A DNA stretch of 40,124 bases. It comes from Desulfarculus sp. (lineage in GTDB: Bacteria; Desulfobacterota; Desulfarculia; Desulfarculales; Desulfarculaceae). The notes beneath the pieces were generated by a model. That model was not told where the DNA came from. It saw only the letters and a program-made list of their open reading frames with translations, and did no database searches. How positions within the stretch are numbered: the stretch's first letter is position 1; every line of letters starts with the position of its first letter. Positions 9,071 through 17,260 of this stretch are shown piece by piece. The stretch lies in assembly GCA_016218705.1 (NCBI GenBank), contig JACRDC010000054.1, positions 1-40,124 of the forward strand, written 5' to 3'. Both the position numbers and the translations under genes were made by a program.

Positions 9071-9733
9071 TCAGAGGATCACCAACTGCTTTATCAGGCG
9101 CACGGCGTCGTTGGGGTTGTCCATGATGCGCAACAGGTCCATGTCGTCGGGGCTTATCATCTCGTGCTTGAGCTGCACGTCGCGCATCCAGTCGGTGAGC
9201 CCGGTCCAGTAGTCGCTGCCCATGAGCACCACCGGGAAGGGGCGGATGCGCTGGGTCTGGATGAGGGTGATGGCCTCGGCCAGCTCGTCCAGGGTGCCGA
9301 AGCCGCCGGGCATGACGATGTAGGCCACCGAATACTTGACGAAAATAACCTTGCGTACGAAGAAGTAGCGGAAGCTTAGCCGCACGTTGGCGTAGGGGTT
9401 GGGGCGCTGCTCAAAGGGCAGTTCGATGTTCAGGCCCACCGAGTGCCCGCCGGCCTCGGCGGCGCCCTTGTTGGCCGCCTCCATCACCCCGCCTCCGCCG
9501 CCGGTGATGACCGAGAAGCCGGCCTCCACCAGCCTTTTGCCCAGGTCCTCGGCCTGGCGGTAGACCTCGGTGCCGGGCTTGACCCGGGCCGAGCCGAAGA
9601 TGCTCACGCCCTTGGTAATGCCGCCCATGGTGTCAATGGCGTCCACGAACTCGCTGATGATGCGGAACATGCGCCAGGATTCGGTGGCGCTCAGGTTGTC
9701 TATGACGTATTGCTGCGAATTGAGGTCCTTCAT
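9071..9733 (-). CDS. LOG-family nucleotide phosphoribohydrolase (TIGR00730)
   Basis: A 220-residue protein of the LOG/lysine-decarboxylase-like family, whose members cleave the N-glycosidic bond of nucleoside 5'-monophosphates. Diagnostic motifs are GGGGGVMEAANKGA and PGGFGTLDELAEA (the PGGxGTxxE motif), plus SIFGSARV near the start. The bacterial role is often nucleotide salvage rather than cytokinin production, so no specific substrate is claimed. ATG at 9733 is chosen over the TTG/ATG region near 9847, because a strong promoter (9834-9863) covers the earlier start and the family N-terminus begins here. Confidence 0.87.
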   Translation of the reverse strand: MKDLNSQQYVIDNLSATESWRMFRIISEFVDAIDTMGGITKGVSIFGSARVKPGTEVYRQAEDLGKRLVEAGFSVITGGGGGVMEAANKGAAEAGGHSVGLNIELPFEQRPNPYANVRLSFRYFFVRKVIFVKYSVAYIVMPGGFGTLDELAEAITLIQTQRIRPFPVVLMGSDYWTGLTDWMRDVQLKHEMISPDDMDLLRIMDNPNDAVRLIKQLVIL

Positions 9734-9811
9734 GTGGCATCCCTGCCTTGGCAAGAGGGGTGACGCGGGGGCGGCCCAAGGGGGGTCAAGCCGCCAAATG
9801 GGCGATCCTGG

Positions 9812-9840
9812 TTGAATAACAGCTAACCGCCTTATACTAT
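9812..9840 (+). promoter_or_regulatory. Sigma-70-like promoter for the MBL-fold operon
   Basis: A -35 box TTGAAT (9812-9817), a 17 bp spacer and a -10 box TACTAT (9835-9840). It would start a transcript near 9847, about 66 bases before the ATG at 9913. Its -10 overlaps the -10 of the opposite promoter. Confidence 0.5.
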
Positions 9841-9863
9841 TGTCCAACGCAAATAAGTGTCAA
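9834..9863 (-). promoter_or_regulatory. Sigma-70-like promoter for the LOG gene
   Basis: A perfect -35 box TTGACA (9863-9858), an 18 bp spacer and a -10 box TAGTAT (9839-9834). The transcript would start near 9827, giving a leader of about 94 bases before the ATG at 9733. Confidence 0.6.
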
Positions 9864-9912
9864 GCGGACGTCACCAGGGCGGACCGCCAACTTCTCCCAC
9901 GCCGGAGTTGAC

Positions 9913-11520
9913 ATGAAAATCACCTGCTTGGGCGCGGCGCGCACCGTCACCGGCTCCTCCTACCTGGTGGAGAAGGACGACGACTCCTGTTTTTTGGTGG
10001 ACTGCGGCCTGTTCCAGGGCTCGCGCCAGATCGAGCGGCGCAACTGGCTGGGCACCGTGTACCGGCCCAAGGACCTGGAGGCCATCATCATCACCCACGC
10101 CCACATAGACCACTCGGGCCTGACGCCCCGGGTGGTGCGCCTGGGCTACAACCAACCCATCCATGCCACCGAGGCCACCTGCGAGCTGTTGCGCATATTG
10201 TGGCTGGACTCGGCCCACATCCAGGAGATGGAGGCCGAGTGGCAGAGCCGCAAGAACAAGCGCCAGGGCAAACGCGGCGTGGAGCCCCTGTACGAGACCC
10301 GCGACGCCGAGGCGGCCATCGCCCTGTTGCGGCCCCTGGACATGGACAAGGAATACGCCCTGCTGCCGGGGGTGCGCGCCCATTTCGTGGGCGCCGGCCA
10401 TATCCTGGGGGCGGCCAGCCTGCTACTCACCATCTCGGGCAAGGGCGGCTGCCACAGGGTGGGGTTCTCCGGCGATTTGGGGCGGCCGGGCCAGCTCATC
10501 CTGCCCGAGGCCGACGACCTGCCCAAGCCCGACACCCTGTTCATGGAGACCACCTACGGCGGCCGGACGCACAAGACCCTGGACGACAGCCAGCGCGAAC
10601 TGGTGGCCGTGGTCAAGGAGGCCTATGCCTCGGGCGGCAAGGTCATCATCCCGGCCTTTGCCGTGGAGCGCACCCAGGAGCTCCTGTACACCCTGGCCGC
10701 CGCATCCCGGGCCGGCGAGCTGCCCGAGGACATGCCGGTGTACCTGGACTCGCCCCTGGCCATCGCCGCCACCGAGATATTCCGCCGCCACCCCGAGCTC
10801 TTCGACGCCGAGGCCCTGGAGCTCCTGAACAACGGCCACAAGCCCTTTGATTTCCCCAACCTCAAGTTCACCCCCTCCAGCGAGGACAGCCGGGCCATCA
10901 ACGAATTCCAAGGGCCGGCGGTAATAATCGCCGGCAACGGCATGGCCAGCGCCGGGCGGGTCAAGCATCACCTGAAGCACAACCTCTGGCGCCCCGACTG
11001 CCACGTGGTCATCGTGGGTTTCCAGGCCCAGGGCACCCCGGGCCGCCTGCTGATTGACGGCGCCCAAAAGATCAGGATTTTCCGCGAGGACGTGGCGGTC
11101 AAGGCCAAGGTGCACACCATCGGCGGCTTCAGCGCCCACGCCGACCAGAACGAGCTGCTAAGCTGGCTGGGCGCCCTGGCCCACCCCGGGCTCAAGGTCA
11201 ACCTGATGCACGGCGAGGAGACCTCGGCCATGGCCTTCCGCCGGGTGGCCGGCGAGCGCTATCCCGGCGTGCACTTCCACCTGCCCCACTGGAACGAGAG
11301 CCTGGAGCTCAAGCCACTGCACCCCGAGGGTGAGGCGCCCTGCCAGCCGGCCAGCGGCGATGACCTGACCCGCCGGGCGCGCCTGGCCCAGGAGCGCTTG
11401 GCCAGCCTGGCCAGCCGCTGGCAGCAGGAGGGCTCCCCCGCCGACGCCAGCAGCCTGGAGGCCCTGGAGCGGGCCTTGAGCGCCCTGGAGGAGCAGCCCA
11501 GCCCGGAGAAGGCGCGTTGA
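9913..11520 (+). CDS. MBL-fold/beta-CASP metallohydrolase (RNA-processing type)
   Basis: A 535-residue protein of the CPSF73/Ysh1-like group. The zinc-binding motif HAHIDHSG lies at 62-69, a second metal motif GAGHILGAA at 160-168 and SGDLGRPG near 195. A beta-CASP domain follows, then the RMMBL region with GTPGRLLIDG and GGFSAHADQNELLSWL. Such proteins cleave RNA with two zinc ions. The last 70 residues or so are Ala/Glu-rich and likely helical. The stop overlaps the TTG start of the next gene (TTGA). Linkage to a radical SAM protein and RNase G supports an RNA-related role. Confidence 0.88.
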   Translation: MKITCLGAARTVTGSSYLVEKDDDSCFLVDCGLFQGSRQIERRNWLGTVYRPKDLEAIIITHAHIDHSGLTPRVVRLGYNQPIHATEATCELLRILWLDSAHIQEMEAEWQSRKNKRQGKRGVEPLYETRDAEAAIALLRPLDMDKEYALLPGVRAHFVGAGHILGAASLLLTISGKGGCHRVGFSGDLGRPGQLILPEADDLPKPDTLFMETTYGGRTHKTLDDSQRELVAVVKEAYASGGKVIIPAFAVERTQELLYTLAAASRAGELPEDMPVYLDSPLAIAATEIFRRHPELFDAEALELLNNGHKPFDFPNLKFTPSSEDSRAINEFQGPAVIIAGNGMASAGRVKHHLKHNLWRPDCHVVIVGFQAQGTPGRLLIDGAQKIRIFREDVAVKAKVHTIGGFSAHADQNELLSWLGALAHPGLKVNLMHGEETSAMAFRRVAGERYPGVHFHLPHWNESLELKPLHPEGEAPCQPASGDDLTRRARLAQERLASLASRWQQEGSPADASSLEALERALSALEEQPSPEKAR

Positions 11521-14015
11521 GGCCCACGGAGCGCGAGCGTCTGATATGCGCGGTGGAGAAGCCGGCCCGCTACGTGGGCGGCGAGGCCGGCGGCGTGCTC
11601 AAGGACCCGTCCAACGTGCGCCTGTCACTGGCCCTGGTCTTTCCCGAGGTCTACGAGATCGCCATGAGCCACCTGGGGCTCAAGGTGCTCTACGAATCCC
11701 TGGCCCCCCGGCCCGAGTTGGCCGTGGAACGGGTCTTCGCGCCCTGGATTGACCTCATGGACCTCATGGACCAGCGCCAAGTGGCCCCCTGGTCCCTGGA
11801 GAGCGGCAGGCCCCTGGGGGAGTTTGACGTCATAGGCTTCTCGCTGCCCTACGAGCTGACCTACACCAACCTCCTGCACATGCTGCGCCTGGCCGGGGTG
11901 CCGCTTAGGCGCGAGCAGCGCGGGCCTGGGCACCCCCTGGTCATCGCCGGCGGTCCGGCCATGGTCAATCCCGAGCCCCTGGCCGACTTCCTGGACCTGG
12001 CCGTGGTGGGCGAGGCCGAGGAGCTGATCCACCCCCTGATGGATTTGTTCCTGCGGGCCAAGGAGGAGGGCTGGGAGCGGGCCAGGCTATACCAGGAGGC
12101 TGGCCGCATTGGGGGCGTCTACGCCCCGGCCCTGTTTGAGCCGGTGTATGAGGGCGGACGCCTGGTGGAGATCAAGGCCCTGGACCCCCAGGTGCCCCGG
12201 GTGCGGCGGCGCATCGTGGCCGACTTGAACGCCCACCAGCCGCCGCTCAACGTGGTGGTGCCCTCGGTCAAGCCGGTGCACGACCGCGTGGGCCTGGAGG
12301 TGTCCCGGGGCTGCACCCGGGGCTGCCGCTTCTGCCAGGCCGGCTACATCTACCGGCCGGTGCGCGAGCGCGCCCCCCAGGCGGTCTTGGAGGCGGCGCT
12401 CAAGGCCCTGGAGTTGACCGGCCTGGAGGAGTTGGCCCTGCTGTCCTTGTCCACTGGCGACTACTCCTGCGTGCAGGATCTGGCCACGGCGCTGATGGAC
12501 GCCCTGGCCGCCCGCCACGTCAGCCTGAGCCTGCCTTCGCTGCGGGTGGATTCCCTGAGTGACGAGCTGATCGCCCAGATCAAGCGGGTGCGCAAGACCG
12601 GCTTCACCCTAGCCCCGGAGGCGGGTAGCATGCGCCTGCGCCAGGTCATCAACAAGGACCTGAGCGAGGAACAGATAGTGGACACCGCCCGCCGGGTCTT
12701 CGGACTGGGCTGGAACCTCATCAAGCTTTACTTCATGATCGGCCTGCCCACCGAGACCGATCAGGACCTGGCCGAGATCGGCCGGCTGTGCTCGGCGGTG
12801 GCGGCCCAGGCCGGCAAGGGGCGCGGCAAGGGGCCGGTGGTGCACGCCGGCCTGGGGCTCATGGTGCCCAAGCCCCACACGGCCTTCCAGTGGGAGGCCC
12901 AGATCGGCCTGGCCGAGGCCCGCCGGCGCTTGAGCCTGGCCAAGGCCGGCCTGGGGGACCGCCGGGTCAAGGCCAAGTGGAACACCCCCGAGCAGAGCAT
13001 CCTGGAGGGCGTGCTGAGCCGTGGCGACCGCCGGCTCTCCCAGGTCCTGGAGCTGGCCATGGCCGCCGGCTGCCGCTTCGACGGCTGGAGCGATCAGTTC
13101 AACTACCAGGCCTGGATGCAGGCCCTGCAAGGGGCCGGCCTCTGCGTCGAGGATTACCTGCGCGCCCGCGACCCAGGCGAGGCCTTGCCCTGGGACCACA
13201 TTGACGTAGGGCTAAGCAAGGACTTCCTGCTGGCCGAGCGCGCCCGGGCCCAGGCCCAGGAGCCCACCAAGGACTGCCGGGCCGGACGCTGCCACGACTG
13301 CGGGGTCTGCGACCATAAACAGATCAAGCCCCGCCTGGCCCCGGCGGGGATCACCCCGCCGGCCCCGCCACCACCCCCACCGCCGGACAGGATGGCCTAC
13401 CGCTTCCGCCTGGAAAAGACCGGGCCGGCCCGCTTCCTGGGGCACCTGGAGACCATGCACCACCTGGGCCGGGCCTTTCGCCGGGCCGGCGTGGAACTGG
13501 CCCACAGCCAGGGCTTCCACCCCCACGCCCAGATCAAGTCCGACTCGGCCCTGCCTCTGGGCGTGGAGAGCCTGGTGGAGGTGCTGGAGATCACTACCCT
13601 GGGGGCGCAGCGCCCCGAGCGCCTGGCCGAGCGCGTCAATCCCGTGCTGCCCGCCGGGCTCAAGTTGGCCGACGGCCGCCTGGCCGCGCCGGGCGAGGAT
13701 TTGCGCGAGCCCGACGAGGTGACATATCATCTATTGAGCCCGGCGCCCCTGGAGCCCGGGCGCCTGGAGGCCTTCCGCCAGGCCCCCCAGGTGCTGGTGA
13801 CCCGCGACACCCCCAAGGGCCGCAAGGTATTGGACCTCAAGGCCACGCTCAAGCACGTGGAGCTGGTGGAGGGCGGCCTCAAGGTGGTGGTGGGCCGCGA
13901 CGGCGGCCGGCCCAAGCCGGCCGAGATTCTCAGGGCCGTCTTCGGCCTGAGCCAGGAGGAGGCCCAGGCGGCGCGGGCCATCAAGATCGGCGCCCGCCGG
14001 CTGGAGGAGGCTTAG
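11517..14015 (+). CDS. TIGR03960-type radical SAM protein fused to DUF2344
   Basis: An 832-residue fusion. Residues about 1-240 form a B12-binding-like N-terminal part. The radical SAM core has Cys266, Cys270 and Cys273 in GCTRGCRFCQAG, which hold a [4Fe-4S] cluster. Near 585-600 there is a Cys-rich segment (DCRAGRCHDCGVC) and a Pro run. The C-terminal 205 residues or so match DUF2344 (YRFRLEKTGPARFLGHLE, then AHSQGFHPHAQI). The two parts are separate genes in some bacteria. The start is TTG at 11517, overlapping the previous stop by 4 bases. The family sits next to RNase E/G genes and is suspected of RNA or ribosome modification; the reaction is unknown. Confidence 0.88.
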   Translation: MRPTERERLICAVEKPARYVGGEAGGVLKDPSNVRLSLALVFPEVYEIAMSHLGLKVLYESLAPRPELAVERVFAPWIDLMDLMDQRQVAPWSLESGRPLGEFDVIGFSLPYELTYTNLLHMLRLAGVPLRREQRGPGHPLVIAGGPAMVNPEPLADFLDLAVVGEAEELIHPLMDLFLRAKEEGWERARLYQEAGRIGGVYAPALFEPVYEGGRLVEIKALDPQVPRVRRRIVADLNAHQPPLNVVVPSVKPVHDRVGLEVSRGCTRGCRFCQAGYIYRPVRERAPQAVLEAALKALELTGLEELALLSLSTGDYSCVQDLATALMDALAARHVSLSLPSLRVDSLSDELIAQIKRVRKTGFTLAPEAGSMRLRQVINKDLSEEQIVDTARRVFGLGWNLIKLYFMIGLPTETDQDLAEIGRLCSAVAAQAGKGRGKGPVVHAGLGLMVPKPHTAFQWEAQIGLAEARRRLSLAKAGLGDRRVKAKWNTPEQSILEGVLSRGDRRLSQVLELAMAAGCRFDGWSDQFNYQAWMQALQGAGLCVEDYLRARDPGEALPWDHIDVGLSKDFLLAERARAQAQEPTKDCRAGRCHDCGVCDHKQIKPRLAPAGITPPAPPPPPPPDRMAYRFRLEKTGPARFLGHLETMHHLGRAFRRAGVELAHSQGFHPHAQIKSDSALPLGVESLVEVLEITTLGAQRPERLAERVNPVLPAGLKLADGRLAAPGEDLREPDEVTYHLLSPAPLEPGRLEAFRQAPQVLVTRDTPKGRKVLDLKATLKHVELVEGGLKVVVGRDGGRPKPAEILRAVFGLSQEEAQAARAIKIGARRLEEA

Positions 14016-14017
14016 CC

Positions 14018-15520
14018 ATGGCCAACACGCTTCTGATAAACGCGCGTTCCTACGAGACCCGCGTGGCCCTGGTGGAGAACGGCCAGGTGGTGGAGGTCTA
14101 CGTGGAGCGCCACAAGCAGGGCTCGCTGGCCGGCAACATCTACGCCGGCCGGGTGGCGCGGGTGCTGCCGGGCATGCAGGCGGCCTTCGTGGACATCGGG
14201 CTGACCAAGGCGGCGTTTCTTTACGTCAGCGACGTGCACGAGGAGCCCGACCTGAGCGAGCTGGTGCCCGGCGAGGCCCCGCCCCAGCGCCCCAGCCGTG
14301 GCGAGACGCCCCCGCGCATCGAGGCCCTGCTGCGCGAGGGCCAGGAGCTCATGGTGCAGGTGGCCAAGGAGCCCCTGGGCAACAAGGGCGCGCGCATCAC
14401 CTGTCACATCACCCTTCCCGGGCGCAACCTGGTCTTCATGCCCACCATCAACCACGTGGGCATCAGCCGCCGCATCGAGGAGGAGATCGAGCGCGGACGC
14501 CTGCGCTCCCTGATCCAGGAGATGCGCCCCGCCGCCCAGGGCTTCATCGCCCGCACGGTCAGCGAGGGCCAGGACGCCGACAAGCTCAAGGCCGAGATGG
14601 ACTTCCTCTGCTCGCTGTGGGACGCCATCGTGCGCCGCCGCGAGAGCGCCACCATACCCAGCCTGCTGCACCAGGACCTCTCGGTGAGCCTGCGCGCCGT
14701 GCGCGACCTGTTCACCCGCGAGGTGGACCACCTGGTCATTGACTGCCGGGCCGAGTACCAGCAGGTGGTGGACTTCGTCAGCGCCTTCATGCCCCGGCTC
14801 TTGCCCTGCGTGGAGCTCTACACCGGCGGCGAGCCCATCTTCGACGCCTTCGGGGTGGAGCCCGAGTTGGCCCGCGCCCTGGGGCGCAAGGTCTGGCTAA
14901 AAAGCGGCGGCTACGTGGTCATCGAAAAAACCGAGGCGCTCACGGCCATAGACGTCAACACCGGCCGCTACGTGGGCGGCCATAACCTGGAGGAGACCAT
15001 CCTCAAGACCAACCTGGAGGCCGTCAAGGAGATCGCCTACCAGCTTCGTCTGCGCGACATCGGCGGGCTCATCGTCATTGACTTCATTGACATGGAGCGC
15101 GAGTCCAACCGCGCCAAGGTGGTGGCGGCCCTTAAGGAGGCCTTGGCCCGTGACCGCTCCAAGACCAACGTGCTGGGCATGAGCGCGCTCGGCCTGGTGG
15201 AGATGACCCGCAAGCGGGTGCGCGAGTCCCTGGGCGAGAGCCAGAGCGAGCCCTGCTTCTACTGCGACGGCGTGGGCTTCATCAAGGACACCACCACGGT
15301 ATGCTACGAGATCTTCCGCACCCTGGAGCGCGAGCTCAAGGGCTCCTCGGCGCCGGCGGTGGACGTGCGCGTCAATCCCCGGGTGGCCGAGGTGCTCCTC
15401 CAGGAAGAACGCTACGCCCTTGAGGAGCTGGAGTCCTTCCTGGGGCTGACCATCCACGTGCTGCCCGACGGCGAGCTGCACCGCGAGCACTTCGAGATCA
15501 GGCCCTTTCACCCCCGCTAG
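14018..15520 (+). CDS. rng: Ribonuclease G (RNase E/G family)
   Basis: A single-strand endoribonuclease that matures 16S rRNA and degrades mRNA; 500 residues, the usual RNase G length. An S1-type RNA-binding domain spans about 33-130 (GNIYAGRVARVLPGMQAAFVDIG). Catalytic, Mg-binding aspartates are Asp312 (AIDVNTGR) and Asp355 (VIDFIDME). A zinc-link CFYC lies at 413-416. The ATG is 3 bases after the previous stop, with GGAGG upstream, so it is co-transcribed with the TIGR03960 gene. It lacks the long C-terminal scaffold of RNase E. Confidence 0.94.
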   Translation: MANTLLINARSYETRVALVENGQVVEVYVERHKQGSLAGNIYAGRVARVLPGMQAAFVDIGLTKAAFLYVSDVHEEPDLSELVPGEAPPQRPSRGETPPRIEALLREGQELMVQVAKEPLGNKGARITCHITLPGRNLVFMPTINHVGISRRIEEEIERGRLRSLIQEMRPAAQGFIARTVSEGQDADKLKAEMDFLCSLWDAIVRRRESATIPSLLHQDLSVSLRAVRDLFTREVDHLVIDCRAEYQQVVDFVSAFMPRLLPCVELYTGGEPIFDAFGVEPELARALGRKVWLKSGGYVVIEKTEALTAIDVNTGRYVGGHNLEETILKTNLEAVKEIAYQLRLRDIGGLIVIDFIDMERESNRAKVVAALKEALARDRSKTNVLGMSALGLVEMTRKRVRESLGESQSEPCFYCDGVGFIKDTTTVCYEIFRTLERELKGSSAPAVDVRVNPRVAEVLLQEERYALEELESFLGLTIHVLPDGELHREHFEIRPFHPR

Positions 15521-15521
15521 C

Positions 15522-15592
15522 CGCCCAGTGCCTGGGTTGGCATATGCGAGTCGGTTGGCGTTGCGGCAATGGCAATGGCTGGCGGCTCCCGT
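15522..15592 (+). repeat. Family A repeat at 3' end of rng
   Basis: It starts GCCCAGTGCCTGGG-like sequence one base after the rng stop and ends GGCTCCCGT. The central stem differs in sequence from other copies (CGTTGC with GCAATG) but still pairs, a sign of selection for the fold. Confidence 0.75.
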
Positions 15593-15658
15593 TGTGGGCC
15601 ATCCAGGCCCACCCGCGCCGCCAAGCGCCCTGGACTTGCCGGCCTGTCCGGGGTATGC

Positions 15659-15680
15659 TGTAGCTATATTGTAGCTTACA
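15659..15680 (+). promoter_or_regulatory. Possible operator: 11 bp-spaced TGTAGCT repeat
   Basis: TGTAGCT occurs at 15659 and again at 15670, one helical turn apart. The second copy runs into TACA, which gives an approximate TGTA..TACA inverted repeat. The site is AT-rich against its surroundings, contains a TATATT that could be a -10 box, and ends 16 bases before the TTG start of the lipoate ligase gene. The binding protein is unknown. Confidence 0.4.
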
Positions 15681-15696
15681 TGCAAGGCGGGTAGTC

Positions 15697-17256
15697 TTGA
15701 CGCGATTTCGCCTGCTGGATACCGGCTGCCTGAGCGCCGCCGAGAACATGGCCCTGGACGAGGTGCTCACCCGCCGGGCCGGCTTGGGAACCAGTCCGCC
15801 CACCCTGCGCTTCCTGCGTTTCAAGCCCGACGCGGCCCTGGTGGGCTATCACCAGGAGGCGGCCCGCGAGCTGCGCCTGGACTACTGCGCCCAAGAAGAC
15901 ATCGAGGTCAACCGCCGTCTTACCGGCGGCGGGGCCTTGTTGTTCCAGGGCTCGGCCCTGGGCTGGGAGCTGATCGCCCCCCTAGGCGCCGCGCCCTTCC
16001 AGGGCGGCTTCGAGGCGGCGCTGACCCGCATCTGCGAGGCCGCCGCGCGTGGCTATTCCCGCTTGGGGCTGGAGGCCCGCTTCCGGCCGCGCAACGACAT
16101 CGAGGTGGACGGCCGCAAGATATCGGGTACCGGCGGTTTCGTGCTGGATGGCGGGGCCTTGTTCCAGGGCACGGTGCTGGTCAAAAACGAGATCGGCCGC
16201 TTCCTGCGCGCCCTGCGCGTGCCGGTGGAGAAGCTGAAAAAGCGCGAGATCGAGTCCCTGATGCAGCGCCTGGCCTTTGTGGAGGACCTGCTGGGCCGCG
16301 AGTTGGACTTGGCGGAGTTGAAGGCCGCCCTGAAGGCCGGGTTCACGGAAAGCCTGGGCCTGACCCTGGTCCCCGGGGAGCTTACGCCCCAGGAACGCGA
16401 CGAGTTGGCCGCGCGGTTGCCCTATTTCCGCTCGCAAAAGTGGCTGCACCTGCGCCGGCCCCGGGAGGACCGCCCGTCCTGGTTGCAAAGCACCCTGCAG
16501 ACCGGCCATGGCACCCTGCGCGTGCACCTGTGGCTGGACAGCCGGGGCGGCCGCGTGCAGAAGGCCCTGCTCACGGGCGACTTCTTCAGCCGGCCCCAGC
16601 GCCTGGTCATGGACCTGGAGGCGGCCCTCCTGGGACAGAAGGCCCAGCCGGAGATCCTGCGGCGGGTGGTGCTGGATTTCTTGGCCAGCCAGGAGGGCGG
16701 CCTGGAGGGCATCGCGCCAGGAGAGGTGGCCCAGGCCGTGGCCAGCGCCGCCGCCCGGCGGTCCTTGGGCCAGCGCTTCTCCCAGGAGGAAGCGGCCCAG
16801 CTTTTCCTGGTGGGCCTGGCCGCCGAGGAAGTAGGGCACCGGCGGGCGGGGTGGTTGCTCCTGCCCTACTGCGCCAAGCCGCTGCAATGCGAGTTTCGCG
16901 CCATCGCCGACTGCGGCCGCTGCGGGCAGTGCCAACTGTCGCCGCTTTACGACCTGGCCGAGGCGCTGGGGCTAACCCCCACGCCCATCCAGAGCTTCGA
17001 GCACCTGATGGCCGTGCTGGCCCAGGTCAAGGCTCAAGGCAGCGCCTTCGTGGGCTCCTGCTGCGAGGCCTTCTACTCCAAGCACCAGCGCGAGCTTGAG
17101 CACAGCGGCGCCAGCGGGGTGCTGGTCAACCTGGACTCCACCACCTGCTACGACCTGGGCAAGGGCATGGAGGCCTACGCCGGCCGCTTTGACCAGCAGA
17201 CGAGCATGAACGCGCCCCTGATCGAGAAGGTGGCGCGGATCATGAGCAAGGGCTAG
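15697..17256 (+). CDS. Lipoate-protein ligase A fused to a DUF116 domain
   Basis: A 519-residue three-part protein. Residues 1-220 form the LplA catalytic domain, with the adenylate-binding RRLTGGGA (73-80) and the NDIEVDGRKISG motif (133-144) whose Lys141 contacts lipoyl-AMP. Residues about 240-345 resemble the ligase C-terminal domain (LplB-like), needed for activating free lipoate or octanoate. Residues about 385-519 match DUF116, with Cys at 392, 398, 406, 409, 412, 455, 456 and 484, likely an iron-sulfur site. TTG at 15697 is the start, with AAGGCGGG upstream. It leads an operon with an FAD protein and a radical SAM protein, suggesting lipoyl assembly on carrier proteins. Confidence 0.85.
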   Translation: MTRFRLLDTGCLSAAENMALDEVLTRRAGLGTSPPTLRFLRFKPDAALVGYHQEAARELRLDYCAQEDIEVNRRLTGGGALLFQGSALGWELIAPLGAAPFQGGFEAALTRICEAAARGYSRLGLEARFRPRNDIEVDGRKISGTGGFVLDGGALFQGTVLVKNEIGRFLRALRVPVEKLKKREIESLMQRLAFVEDLLGRELDLAELKAALKAGFTESLGLTLVPGELTPQERDELAARLPYFRSQKWLHLRRPREDRPSWLQSTLQTGHGTLRVHLWLDSRGGRVQKALLTGDFFSRPQRLVMDLEAALLGQKAQPEILRRVVLDFLASQEGGLEGIAPGEVAQAVASAAARRSLGQRFSQEEAAQLFLVGLAAEEVGHRRAGWLLLPYCAKPLQCEFRAIADCGRCGQCQLSPLYDLAEALGLTPTPIQSFEHLMAVLAQVKAQGSAFVGSCCEAFYSKHQRELEHSGASGVLVNLDSTTCYDLGKGMEAYAGRFDQQTSMNAPLIEKVARIMSKG

Positions 17257-17260
17257 GGCC

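Noticed and set aside
15697-17256. Biotin ligase instead of lipoate ligase
   Set aside because: RRLTGGGA and NDIEVDGRKISG match LplA, and BirA features (GRGRxGR) are absent.
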